From Phymatolithon calcareum (taxonomy: Eukaryota > Rhodophyta > Florideophyceae > Hapalidiales), in NCBI GenBank assembly GCA_977006965.1, contig OZ345354.1, forward strand, positions 496,001-560,000: a DNA stretch of 64,000 nt. Reading direction: 5' to 3'. The notes beneath the pieces were generated by a model, which was not told the DNA's origin, ran no database searches, and worked only from the letters and a program-made list of their open reading frames with translations. Both the position numbers and the translations under genes were made by a program. This document shows, piece after piece, positions 11,896 to 22,219 of the stretch (its first letter is position 1; the number at the start of each line of letters is the position of its first letter).

Positions 11896-14301
11896 GGATT
11901 ATATGTTGATTTATTTTAAAAGCTCCCAAAACCTCAATTTGATTAACAGGGCAGCTTCTCGCTGTCTTCCACATTCATCTCTCTACTAGTGTCTATTTTA
12001 CGGAAATTTTCCCTCAATTGAGGGGCACTTTTCCCTCAATTGAGGGAATGAGAATCATTTAATTTTTTGCTCATGAAAGTTACTCGCTATCAAGCGCATC
12101 AACAGCGCCAAGCTCATAGATGTCTTCAGCATGCTTAGTGAAGCAGTTCCTAACAGTAGAAATGTCGCAAATGTATATTGTGGCACTATCAAGCTTATTA
12201 CATTGTGAGAACACTATGGTCGAGGTCTTGCATTTTCAAACTCTAGAGTTGTTTTGCACAACAAAAGTAGTCATCATGACCTCTGGAGTCATCCTTTTAC
12301 TTTTCTTAGGGGTAACGTGGCGTCCAACACTGCTCTCGAATGCAAATGTACGCTCTGGCGCAACTGAACGTCGACAAGTAATGCGCGTGTCAAATGCTAT
12401 CGATGAGTTGCTCTTCCGGCACTTCACAAAACCTTCACTGCGCCATGTGCTGCTGACACTCTGCATGGTCACCAGAGAATAACAACTAGCTAACAACCCA
12501 GAAAAACGCCAGAAGAGTTAGATGGCCCCTATGAACTATAGGCGCACTTGTTGAATGTCTGCAGAGTCAGTACTCGCTAAGTATGAATCCACACATGCAA
12601 TGCGCCTTGTACCGGCATACGAGGCCATAAGGCAGCACAGAACTACCATTCCGTAGGCCATCTCGCCTTCAAAATCACTTTCACACAGTGTGCTTTCTGT
12701 GGTCATTCGTCGGATCGACATAATCTTGACCGAGGTGACCAGCGGTACTGCGCAGCGTATATGTCCCCTAATTCACTTGATTTCACTCTGCATGAAATCA
12801 ACCGGAGGTATTCTGCCACCGGCATCACTGTTTCGGAAGAAGAAGGGCCGGGGAGATACTTCTTGGGCCTGGTAGACCTCGAGAAAGCGCTCTCAGCGCC
12901 GAACTCAACTCTTGCATGAGGACGAGTCTCTGTCACTGTAGTCTCTTTTCGACCCTTCTTCTCAGCTTAGTGGGCGTCCAAGCAGCAAGTTTTCGAGGGT
13001 AACTTGGGGAAACATCGTCACCACGCAATCGCACTTCGAATGAAGTCCAATACCACAATTCTCGGATAAGAAGTCTCTGTTTAGAGTGCGAATTTTCCAC
13101 AACTGAGAGTAAAATCGTCTCTAAAACGGACATAGAACTTCCGTTTGTACATTGGGACCCAATGAGCGCACGTATTCGGCTCGCGGCCGGGCGTGATGAC
13201 ATCAAGTTCCCGGTGCAATGTTTGGTCTCAAGGGCCCTGTAAGACTCAGGCGAGAGTGCTCGGAAGAGGGCGTTTAGAGCTTCTGAAGGTTTCTCGAAGC
13301 TTCTATGCCCTTCTGAGGAGCATGTGATGTCGACTATAGACGATAAACAGGTGTTTCGCGATGAAGATTGGCAAGGATGATCACTGTAAGCAGGCCTAGC
13401 CTATACCGCGCTTTTGCCGGTGTTGGCTCGGTTCAAGCTTTTCAGCGTCTGTAATGTCAACGACAGCGTTCTCTGCCTTGACGTTGACAATGTGGACTGT
13501 CTTAATCTTAGTCTTCTTCAATGGATGACGAATCAGAACCCATTTCATGCGATGTGACATGCTCGCGCGACCATTGATTTTTCCCCGAGTACATTCTGAA
13601 CCATACTACTCACCTTTTTTGACTTCGAAATGGCTCCGTATAGTCTGGAGCACTCTGATAGACCTACAGATGCTGTCTTGGTGTTTACTGATGTACCGAC
13701 CGCGCGCGGCCGTTGTTTTTCTCCTGGAATGGCAGGTCTGGAAGTTCTGAGTGACCAACATATTTTCGTTTCTAGCACCGAACGAAGCGAATTTAAGGTA
13801 TTAGTGTGGATACTCCTCGCACAGAAGATGAGCCAGGCTTTACGAATATGGCATGAGCGATCTGTTTCGAATTTGCTTTATGGATTTTTTTGAGCTTTCA
13901 AATCGCCCCTCAATTGAGGGGGTTCGTAAAATAGACACTAGCCTCCTAATATCTCCTTCATCCGAATTTCTCTCCCTGTGAGAGCTCGGGTGAGTCTTTC
14001 GCATTCATATTCTGTTTCTTGGTCCATCTTCATGCACCGTAGTGTGCGTTGGAGCACAACGAGCTCAACCACAACACCAGACCCAAAGTACTTCGCTAAA
14101 ACTGATTTTCTCCACGAAGGAGCTCTGTTGAAAAGAAATCTCAGGCATCTCAACCGCGCAGTTCTGTCCCTTATACGTAACACTCCTTGTAGTTCTTTCG
14201 GCTTGTCGACCGGGATTTTCACTGTCCGTCCCTCTTCTTCCAACGTCCATATTTTTGCTGCTTCCCGTATGCGTCCGGTTTTTGAAACCATACCTTCTTC
14301 T
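11896..14301 (-). mobile_element. 5'-truncated alpha-family non-LTR copy, split by a mariner-like element
   Basis: The minus strand encodes the C-terminal part of the alpha reverse-transcriptase protein at 13940-14291 (EEEGRTVKIPVDKPKELQG, RLRCLRFLFNRAPSWRKSVL, ECERLTRALTGREIRMKE). The 3' tail is at 11896-11986. The two parts are separated by the insertion at 11989-13938. A 6-bp repeat GCACGG at 11890-11895 and 14302-14307 is a possible target-site duplication. This is a dead fragment. Confidence 0.75.
11989..13938. mobile_element. Tc1/mariner-like DNA transposon, TA target duplication
   Basis: Terminal inverted repeats GTGTCTATTTTACG at 11989 and its reverse complement ending at 13938 are each flanked by TA. 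The related alpha copy at about 2712 (ATAGTAGAGAG) shows the uninterrupted site with a single TA, so TA was duplicated on insertion, as mariner-class elements do. The palindrome CCCTCAATTGAGGG occurs at 12011-12024, 12033-12046 and 13907-13920, in subterminal position. Short frames inside (12120-12482 plus, 12690-12875 plus, 12933-13205 minus) show no DDE/D signature that I can identify. It is probably a degraded or non-autonomous copy. Confidence 0.75.
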
Positions 14302-15040
14302 GCACGGCTACAACTACGGCAATCCGGTTCTCCGGCAAGCGGTGCTTGTCCGGGAGGAGGTTCCTAAGAGCTACAGGACGATGGTCCGGGAACTCTAGTA
14401 AGGAGAAGCGCGACATAGCTCGACTTCTCTGGGGAGTTAGACCGTTGGACGCCGTGAAAGCAAAGTCGCCAAAATTTCGGTTTTATGTGTCGAATAAAAC
14501 CGCAGATCTTTTTAAAGTCTGCCAAGGCAGTCAGTCTCCAAGCCTACCTCGCTATCACAAGAGATATTTCTGCATTTCCCAATATTGCTTGGGCGGGGTC
14601 CTGAAATTGTCAGACTTGGAGATGCGCCGTCCGAAGAGCGAATTCGATACATCAGCTTTATATTGTGGTCGCCTTAGAAGCGAACAGCAACTGCAATGGA
14701 TGTGTGTTCAAGCCGTAAAAAACTGTCGCCAGAGCAACAATCTTACTTTGGGGATGTCCATGAGATGAGGACGATGACCGACAAGGGCATATCGTCCCAG
14801 AGCGCATCTAAGGAATGTGCGTACCGAGTTCTTGTTGCCTTCCCAAACACGATGATTCCGGCGAGCTCCGGAAACAATGCCACTCGGAGTCATCTGTGTT
14901 GACCCATCAAGCGATCCCTTTTGAAGCTGACGAAGCTTGGTCAGTCGTGAAACGGACTATCAACAAGCAATGAGTAAATGGTCTGATGCTCGTAGAGCCG
15001 ATCGACAGAATTCATAGACGTGAAAAAGGCATACGCCTTC
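14302..15040. other. No recognised gene
   Basis: A plus-strand frame at 14346-14768 (140 codons) is open but lacks motifs I know. It is unit-1-only and I find no second copy to compare. I see nothing else here. Confidence 0.3.
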
Positions 15041-15138
15041 TTTCTTTCTTTACTGCAGAAGACCTTAACTAAAGTTAACATCTGGAGTTGTCAAGCAACC
15101 CCTCATTGTTCACGATTTTGAGTACTTCAAGCAGTTTC
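15041..15138 (-). mobile_element. 98-bp 3' fragment of RNase-H-bearing non-LTR family N3
   Basis: On the minus strand it reproduces the 3' end of the N3 element (compare 24260-24346), including the GGGGTTG...CAAC hairpin area and the AAAG-repeat tail, which appears here as TTTCTTTCTTT. It is flanked by GGCATAC-G/A-CCTTC at 15028-15040 and 15139-15151, a 13-bp target duplication with one mismatch. This is an extreme 5' truncation. Confidence 0.75.
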
Positions 15139-15830
15139 GGCATACACCTTCAATCTCTTTGGTTGCAACTTGTCACCACAGTCGCACATGGAACGAGATG
15201 GTGGCTCCGATTCATTGGGAACAAAGAAAACAATGGACCACTCCATGTTACGCTATACTTTGGACTCTATCGCTCTAGCGCGCTGGAAGTGCAAGTTGGG
15301 TCTCCCTCCTCCCTGTCCGTCGACTGGCAGTTGGAGATCGTTGGCCGTTTGATTACCCACTAATATGGTTTCGTCTGCGCTCCCTTTCCGGTACGCCCTG
15401 TTGTTCCCCGAAGGCCCGCAGGCTTCGATGGCGCGCCCGTACCCAACGGTTTTCTGAAAGGAGACCTATCTGTTTCTTTTCGACTGCAGACCTTTGTTGG
15501 AGGCCTAAAATAGCTCAACGTCCACTTACTTTTTGACCCAAGAAACTCCTTCAGACTGTTCAATTCTACAGACTCTCTCGAAATTTGCTAGAGTTCCGGT
15601 TCCATGACACTTTGCTGCGTTTTTGCGGCTCTATCCACCAAGTCCGGATTGCCTGTTATGTCCCTCTGTACTACATTGCCATTATTCCTCACTTGTTCAA
15701 TAACGCGGGCAGCTTGTAAATGCTTGGCTTCGGATATTTTCCGCCCAAGTATGGTCAAGCTTGTCCAACGTGTACATAACGCAATAGTCGGCCTGTGTCA
15801 CTACGAAGAACGCACCACGTTAACGTGCTG
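15139..15830. other. No recognised gene
   Basis: Open frames (15088-15363 plus, 15360-15563 minus, 15604-15849 plus) are short and carry no motif that I recognise. The segment ends at the junction CTG|CATC where homology with unit 2 (53094) resumes. Confidence 0.3.
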
Positions 15831-16192
15831 CATCTGGCGGCGAAAGTAAGGTTTGGGTTTCAGGACATTTCTGCAGCTGTGGAATGTCGAGGCGTGAGGG
15901 GTGCCATTATTGCTATCTCGGGGCGTTGTATTTACAGTCAGAAAGCGTTGTTGCTCACAAGAGGAGGATACATTATTGCCAACCCTTGCACGGGCGCTCA
16001 TGAAAAATGAGGACGTGGGCTTGCTTGAATGGCGTTTCGTCCATGCATTGTTACGATGTGTTTTAACACATCGTAAGGAGTTTAGTGAAAATTACAATTC
16101 CTACTTTCAACAAGGGGTCTGCTACTCATTGTTTCACAAAAGCTAGAACACGAAACCGTTTTCCGGCCCGATCGTGTAGCACAAACTAGAGC
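15831..16192 (+). repeat. Right end of duplicated block upstream of R2
   Basis: Matches 53094-53696 of unit 2, where a 207-bp alpha tail is inserted. The uninterrupted target AGCGTTGTTGCT is at 15944-15955. No coding sequence is supported. Confidence 0.7.
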
Positions 16193-16835
16193 TCCAGTCG
16201 ACCAGGAACGACATTGCCGCTATGGAAAACAGGGAACCGTTTGTGGAAGCAACCAAACACATTCAAGCGAAGCAGTCTGCCGAAATGCTTCGCTCAAAAT
16301 TCCTTACAATGGAAGGAGATCGTCTCGAATTGAAGAGGAAGAGGAGAATCCCGTATGACAAGACGAGCGAGCTACCAGCAATCCTCAAACTCCCGAAGGT
16401 GAAGCAAAGGCAATTAGCGCTTCAGTACGTCTGCGGAAGATTTCCGCAGGTGTCGACAACAAGCATGCTGGAAAAATTTGGAAACCGAGCTCGACAGCAT
16501 ATGGCAACGCTGGAAAACAATCTGTCAGGATACGACTTGAAAGAAGACAAAAGACCGGATACCGAGAGAGCACTTAACGAGCTTTTGCTATTCAGCAAGA
16601 CCATCATAGAGTGCATGGAAAATGAAGAAGGACTGCTCTGACATCAAGATACGAGAAGTTAACTAGATGTCCCTTGGGACACAAAGCCAAATAGCGGGAA
16701 CACCAGCAGCGAACCCACAAGAACACCTCATAGTAGGTAGGACGATCCAGGTTCCAAACTTTCCCCACCGCCTATGGAAGGCGGTAGGTTTCAACGGTCT
16801 ACACACTGGAAGGTAGCAACTGAGGAAGCCTTGCC
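16193..16835 (+). mobile_element. Delta-family non-LTR 3' fragment, tail cut by hAT
   Basis: Frame 16222-16641 encodes the C-terminal domain found in several non-LTR families here: RRIPYDKTSELPAILKLPK (about 16345), then RQLALQYVCGRFPQVSTT (about 16410), then an alpha-helical-looking end ENEEGLL. The 3' untranslated part runs to GAAGCCTTGCC, where the hAT at 16836 replaces the remaining tail seen in the sister copy at 22150-22205. Compared with 21593-22205 it extends slightly further 5'. No reverse-transcriptase core is present. Confidence 0.75.
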
Positions 16836-16985
16836 CAGGGGTCCTATCCAGTATACTGGACTTGCAGTATACTGCAATCTACTTGTACTGGAGTGGGACT
16901 GCAAAAAACCCGCCTACTTGCAATACGAATTGCAAAATGTTTGACTGTGTTGAGCGGACACAATGTAGTGCATGTCAGGGTGTAT

Positions 16986-17962
16986 CTATACGAAAAAAAA
17001 TATGTTCATGTTCGCTTTCATGTTGGCCTTATCATACACTATAAGGCATGCAATTGGCTAGTGCTCACGGCGAGCTTTAGTTGCATCCAACATATTGCCA
17101 ACATGAAACGACGCCGTGTGAACATATTGCGGAACCTTTTTTCTCCGGGAAAGAGGTTAACTTTCCATGTTTGTTCATTTTATCATATTTCACTCGCCGT
17201 CGTGCCAGTAGGGGCACAGCCTGATAGCTCGTACACCCCTCCCGAATTCCACCCAGTGTCGTACTCGGCAAATGGCGCGGACAATGCTAGCGAGCGCGAT
17301 TTCCAAGGCAGCGAAAGCAGCTTCCTTTATCGCTGCTGCAGTGGTGTTCCGTTGACAGGTGGGGTCGTTCATGATATCGGTGGGCGCAGTCGAACGCGCA
17401 GTGTCGTTGTGATGACTGGTGGGATTTTTTGTCACAGGAGCAGGCGGCATCAAAGTCGCAGTGTTATTGTGGTGACTGGTGGGATTCTTTGTCGCAGGAG
17501 CAAGTGGCATCGAAGTCGCACTGGTATTGCGGTGACTGGTGGGATTAGTTCTCATAGGAGCAGGTGGCATCGAAGTCGCAGTGTTATTGTGGTGACTGGT
17601 GGGATCATTCATCACAGGAAGCGCAACGACGAGTTCTGTGGTATTCGGGTGATGCACGTGGGAGCTGCTGGCAACGGGCTAGCGCCGCGGCAGTATGGAG
17701 ATTCTTTTGAGTGGTCTTCACAGCAGGCACAACTGGAGCGCGCAGGTTGTCATCAGAAGTGTAACAAGAGTAGGGGCAAGAGCAGAATCTTCTGTAATCG
17801 TTTTGAAGTGAACCGCGAAAAGTTTGGAGATTCCCGCGCAAATCAGGAGCAAACACATGAACATGTGCGCCGTTGTCGTATAGACACCAGCAACAAATTT
17901 TTTGCTATGATACGGTTTTTATGATAAGCGAACATGAACATGAACATATTTTTTTTCGTATA
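16986..17962. mobile_element. Palindrome-ended insert inside hAT copy C1
   Basis: CTATACGAAAAAAAATATG at 16987 is repeated inverted, ending at 17962, and similarity extends through ATGTTC repeats and ATCATA on both sides. The related hAT at 31641-33186 lacks this block at the equivalent place (about 33000), so it is an insertion or captured segment. It carries a 60-bp minisatellite. The mirror block in copy C2 is 24830-25806. Confidence 0.6.
17341..17640. repeat. 60-bp minisatellite, five units
   Basis: Exact 60-bp period: 17341, 17401, 17461, 17521 and 17581, with conserved cores GTGACTGGTGGGAT and CAGGAGCA. On the minus strand (frame 17190-17657) each unit encodes a 20-residue repeat containing NPTSHHNNTATSMPPAP; on the plus strand it encodes an Arg/Ser/Gly-rich repeat. 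The period is a multiple of three, so both strands stay open, and coding is not proven. Confidence 0.8.
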
Positions 17963-18242
17963 GAAGCAGCCTCATGCACTCTCTAATTTATACTGTACCA
18001 TCTCGGTACGTATTATGCCGAATCCATCATAGTCACAAACGTAGAGCACCAATTCAAGTGTTTACAGTACTGACGTGGCGTTCAGTCCACGTGTGGATAC
18101 AGCGCTGCGTGACGTGGCCCATGTCATAAATGCAGGCTATCAACTTGCAATACAACTTGCAGACAATCGCCGGGACTGCTACTTGCAAATCGAATTGCAC
18201 TGTATCTAGCAATCAATAAAAATCTACTTGCTAGTAGCCCTG

Positions 18243-19384
18243 GTGGTGTCTTCCTTGTGTTACTACTTCTCTGGCTATTGACTTCTTGCGGACGTCAAAG
18301 GCCATTATGTTTCCGAGAAATTGCTAGAAACATGGTAGGAGATCATCATGTTCGGTTGCCGACAGTTCCCGAAGAATTCGCTCAAGATATGCACATGTTG
18401 AGAGAGGACATACAGCTCACGAACAGATGTGCTTTCAACACTCTCAAACTGTTGACACATGCCTTCTTCTTAACTACCGTTCTTTTCTATGAAATTGCTG
18501 TAGTGTACTACATCTTCGAGGAGCAGGCGCGGAACAAAACTATCGATGTACAAGTGCTAACGAAATCTGAATTGGCAAAATATATTGTCATTCGCGGTGG
18601 TGCTCAAGAGTTTGTGTTCCGCAAAATTGGTATGTTTTTCTCATCTTCTTCTATTTGTAGAATATTAGTACACAGTGCACCGCTGACCTTGAGGTTATAC
18701 GGCTCTGTTCATGCAGTGGATCCCGATGGCAAGTGGGCTCCCAACTTTGTCCCTTGGAATCACTGCAAAGACTTAGAGGACTGGTGAGTCATCATCTCAC
18801 TTTATTATTAGTCTCTCGGCGAACACGTCGTAACTAACCGCCAAGTGCATTCTGAATCTGTGTAGTTACAGCAAAGTCCTAAACAACAGTCATCCTGCTG
18901 AGTTGCTGGTAACCTGGGATGTAAGTATGCGGAAACCGTTCACGCTTCATTTCCTTTACGTCGTACTGAAATATTTCGTGAGTCCAAACTCTCGCTTCTT
19001 TAGTTTGCAGTCCGGTACCATCTGAAACGACTCAATGCATGTGACCGACTGATTGTGTACAAAACAAAAAGACCTCTATCAACATTCTCTGGAGTGTGGG
19101 ACATGAACAGTAACGTACCAAGAGAACTGCGAAACCGAGTGGATCGGTCATTAGTTACATTGCAACTGGAAGACAAACTGCGAGGAATAATAGCGAGAGT
19201 GGTAGATGATTCAACCACTGTACATTGCGGCAAGTCAAGCCAGAGGATACCTGTAGATGTTTTGGGACCGCTCTTCGCTGTTGTGCTAGGACCTCTTGTG
19301 CTATTCGTGCTTGTAGGACTTTTTGGGGAGTGGATAAGTCGCTGTAGAATGCGAAGTCGCATGCGAAAATTCGAGCGTGAATAA
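18243..19384 (+). pseudogene. R2-delta: 5'-truncated ionotropic-receptor-like gene
   Basis: This is the unit-1 copy of R2. It begins abruptly inside exon 2 at the TM1 codons (VFLVLLLLWLLTSCGRQ), exactly at the hAT end. Exon 2 continues to 18783, exon 3 is 18866-18920 and exon 4 is 19004-19384, all with GT-AG boundaries and open frames. Compared with R2, only a few residues differ (for example V for G after IDVQ, I for S in FRKIGM, D for Y in GVWDMNS). The signal exon and the whole S1 half are missing, so it cannot make a receptor. The truncation point corresponds to 54636 in R2. Confidence 0.85.
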
Positions 19385-19522
19385 TAATGTATTGAACTTT
19401 ATAGACAGACGTGCCTTTAGTTTACATCCCCTTTGTAGAAGTTGGAATTCATAAGTTCGTCGAAGAGTCGTTGACATCGATCCACAGAGTCTGGAACTCG
19501 TACGTATTGCTTGCCGCGCAAG

Positions 19523-21226
19523 AGAATGTTTTCGGAAAATATGTCGAACACCGCCGGGACCGAATGCGAGTTCTGTGCCGACTGGGGATATTTGATGATT
19601 TTATTTTTGAGAGCTCCCAAAGCCTCACCTTGGAGTAACGGGGCAGCTCTTGCATAATCTCTACGCTATAGTCATCTGGCTGCTTAAAACGTTCTTGATT
19701 CGTAATTCTCTCCCAACAAGAGCTCCTGTAAGTCTCTTGCACTCAAACTCAATTTCTGTACTCATCTTCGATGACGCTAGAGTACGTTGTAAGGCGACTA
19801 GTTCGACCACCGCGGTAATCCCACAGTACGAACCCAACACTGATTTCCTCCAAAGGGGCGCTCGGTTGAATGTCAACCTTAGGCACCTTAAACGTGTTGT
19901 TCTTTCTCCTATGTAAAGGATCCCTGGTAGCTTGCCTTCAATAGGAATCTTCATTGACCTGCCTTCTTCTTCCTTTTCCCATACCTTAATTGTTTCTTCT
20001 CTCCTCGTCTTCTTCGTGACAGATCCCTCCTGGGCTTTCTGAAGGGCTTGTCGCAAGTCTTCATACATCTTGAGATATTCAATATCCTTCATTGCTTCCT
20101 TTACGTCCTCATCTCTTCCAGCGTACTCTTCTGTTTCTTCAAGGCGCTTTTTGTGCCTTACCAGGCTTAATGCAAACCTTTCTGCTTGATGACGTCTCCT
20201 CATCTTTGGTGGTCCCAGTCGGCACAGAACTCGCATTCGGTCCCGGCGGTGTTCGGCATACTTTCCGAAAACATTTTTGTAGAACAAGCCCTCTGCCGAC
20301 TCGATTGCCGAGAGCAATCGATTTGTCATTGGAGTAACGTGTAACGCATACTCCCATTTCGGGATAATTAGCGACTTAAAGATCCTGATGCATGTCTCCG
20401 GTTTGAATCCTCGAACATTCACTCCAAGCTCCCGCAGCTTATGTATGCATCCTGCAGCATTTCGAACTCTTGCTATGGCCGTGTCATCCGTAACACCCTT
20501 GTTATTCATGCTTACCCCAAGATACGAGAGTCTCCAGGCTTGATATAGTTCTCGTCCTGCCAAGTAAAACGTGTGCTTCTGAAGTTGTGCCGACTGGGAC
20601 CACCAAAGATGAGGAGACGTCATCAAGCAGAAAGGTTTGCATTAAGCCTGGTAAGACGCAAAAAGCGCCTTGAAGAAACAGAAGAGTACTTTGGAAGAGA
20701 TGAGGACATGAAGGAAGCAATGAAGGATATTGAATATCTCAAGATTTATGAAAACTTGCGACAAGCCCTTCAGAAAGCCCAGGAGGGATCTGTCACGAAG
20801 AAGAGGAGTAGAGAAGAAACAATTAAGGTATAGGAAAAGGAAGAAGAAGGAAGATCAATGAAGATTCCTATTGAAGGCAAGCTACTAGGGATCCTGTACA
20901 TAGGAGAAAGAACAACACGTTTAAGGTGCCTAAGGTTGACATTCCACCTAGCACCCCTTTGGAGAAAATCAGTATTGGGTGCCTACTGTGGGATTACCGC
21001 GGTGATTGAACTAGTCGCCTTACAACGTACTCTAGCGTCGTCGAAGATGAATACAGAAATAGAGTTTAAGTGCAAGAGACTCACAGGAGCTCTTGTTGGG
21101 AGAGAATTACGAATCAAGAACGTTTTGAGAAGCCAGAGGACTTTAGCTTAGAGAATATCGCAAGAGCTGCCCCGTTAGTCCAAGGTGAGGCTTTGGAGCT
21201 CTTAAAATAAAATCATCAAATATCTC
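19523..21226 (+). mobile_element. Beta-family non-LTR copy, 5'-truncated, with nested reversed beta copy
   Basis: Flanked by the 13-bp duplication CTTGCCGCGCAAG at 19510-19522 and 21227-21239. The same insertion with the same flanks is in unit 2 (55917-56593), so it predates the duplication. It encodes the last part of the beta protein (ENVFGKYVEHRRDRMRVLCR, LGPPKMRRRHQAERFALSLV, then after a stop KIPIEGKLLGILYIGERTTR and a C-terminal ELRIKNVL). An in-frame stop (GTATAG, about 20829) is shared with unit 2. The tail stem AAGAGCT/AGCTCTT lies at 21162-21168/21197-21203. Confidence 0.85.
19587..20585 (-). mobile_element. Beta copy inserted into beta copy (unit-1-only)
   Basis: The reversed beta sequence is flanked by the 13-bp duplication TGTGCCGACTGGG at 19574-19586 and 20586-20598. 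Unit 2 has the uninterrupted site at 55967-55980. It is nearly identical to the beta element at 36006-38429 but is 5'-truncated just downstream of the FADD region. The minus frame from 20626 to 19661 is fully open, which fits a young insertion. Confidence 0.9.
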
Positions 21227-21378
21227 CTTGCCGCGCAAGCTCCGCAAAACGTCTAGCGAAGATTCCTTATGATCAAGACTGGCAGACTGCTTCTACATCA
21301 CCTAAAAGACCTAGATGCATTATTAAAGTATTGCAAGAAACGCCAAGTGGTTTTCTGAAGGAAACGAAAACTGCTAAC

Positions 21379-21567
21379 TTACGTAAACTGACCTGAGGGA
21401 AATTGGGGAACAGGATGGGGCTCTGGTAATGGAAAAGGCTCTTCGTATAGACCGGAGGGCACCGGTGGTACAATCAACGAACGAGCGCACCAAACCGTCA
21501 AAACGGCAAACAAGGTCATGGCGTAACGCCAGCGCCGAACTCCTGGCATCCAAAGGAATTCTGGCAT
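21379..21567 (-). CDS. Putative first exon of a small proline-rich secreted protein
   Basis: From the Met at 21567 (or 21549, or 21519) the minus strand encodes a hydrophobic stretch (AMTLFAVLTVWCARSLIVPP) and then a Pro/Glu-rich segment (YEEPFPLPEPHPVPQFPSGQ), like a secreted or type-II anchored N-terminus. The last codons run into AC|GTAAGT at about 21378, a strong donor site, so this looks like exon 1. The unit-2 copy (56746-56934) preserves the frame and the donor. The next exon cannot be placed with confidence, because the beta element sits directly downstream on this strand. The frame also runs back into the delta insertion at 21593, which has probably displaced the promoter. Function unknown. 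Confidence 0.4.
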   Translation of the reverse strand: MPEFLWMPGVRRWRYAMTLFAVLTVWCARSLIVPPVPSGLYEEPFPLPEPHPVPQFPSGQFT

Positions 21568-21592
21568 TGCCGCTGAGCAGTATTTACAGTCC

Positions 21593-22205
21593 GCAGTCTG
21601 CCGAAATGCTTCGCTCAAAATTCCTTACAATGGAAGGAGATCGTCTCGAATTGAAGAGGAAGAGGAGAATCCCGTATGACAAGACGAGCGAGCTACCAGC
21701 AATCCTCAAACTCCCGAAGGTGAAGCACAGGCAATTAGCGCTTCAGTACATCTGTGGAAGATTTCCGCAGGTGTCGACAACAAGCATGCTGGAAAAATTT
21801 GGAAACCGAGCTCGACAGCATATGGCAACGCTGGAAAACAATATGTCAGGATATGACCTGAAAGAAGACAAAAGACGGGATACCGAGAAAGCACTTAACG
21901 AGCTTTTGCTATTCAGCAAGACCATCATCGAGTGCATGGAAAAAGAAGAAGGACTGCTCTGAAATCAAGATACGAGAAGTTAAGTAGATGTCCCTCAGGA
22001 CACAAAGCCTAATAGCGCGAACACCATCAGCGAACCCACAAGAACACCACATAGAAGGTAGGACGATCCAGGTTCCAAACTTTCCCCACCGTCTATGGAA
22101 GGCGGTAGGTTTCAACGGTCTACATACTGGAAGGTAGCAACAGAGGAAGCCTTGCCCGTATATTCGTAAGACTGTGAGGCTCTTAAATAAACTTCAATGA
22201 AAAAA
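21593..22205 (+). mobile_element. Delta-family non-LTR 3' fragment
   Basis: Flanked by AGTATTTACAGTCC at 21579-21592 and 22206-22219 (14-bp target duplication), with an A-rich end CAATGAAAAAAA. It encodes the IPYD...GRFPQVSTT C-terminal domain (about 21665-21960). The tail stem is AAGCCT/AGGCT-c-TT at 22147-22152/22177-22184. The same insertion is in unit 2 (56960-57573), so it predates the duplication. Confidence 0.9.
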
Positions 22206-22219
22206 AGTATTTACAGTCC

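Larger units (their letters stand above)
16836..18242 (+). mobile_element. hAT element, copy C1 (1407 bp, non-autonomous)
   Basis: The ends CAGGGGTCCTATCCAG and AGTAGCCCTG are hAT-type imperfect inverted termini. The same 1407-bp element lies in opposite orientation at 24550-25956. C1 lacks a target duplication: the left 8 bp (GCCTTGCC) come from a delta element and the right 8 bp (GTGGTGTC) from the R2 gene. The flanks therefore belong to two different loci and were joined by recombination or deletion. No transposase is encoded. The 343-codon frame 16893-17924 is open in both copies but has no recognisable domain. Confidence 0.8.

Noticed and set aside
16893-17924. 343-codon open frame, identical in both hAT copies, as a host gene
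   Set aside because: It spans the hAT subterminal repeats, the inverted repeats and the 60-bp minisatellite, whose period is a multiple of three. The opposite strand is also open (17190-17657). No domain is visible, and conservation is explained by the young age of the copies.
21273-21405. 28-nt intron joining the proline-rich exon to the frame at 21273
   Set aside because: 28 nt is far below the 70-85 nt introns seen in the receptor genes. The alternative acceptor at about 21322 gives an immediate stop.
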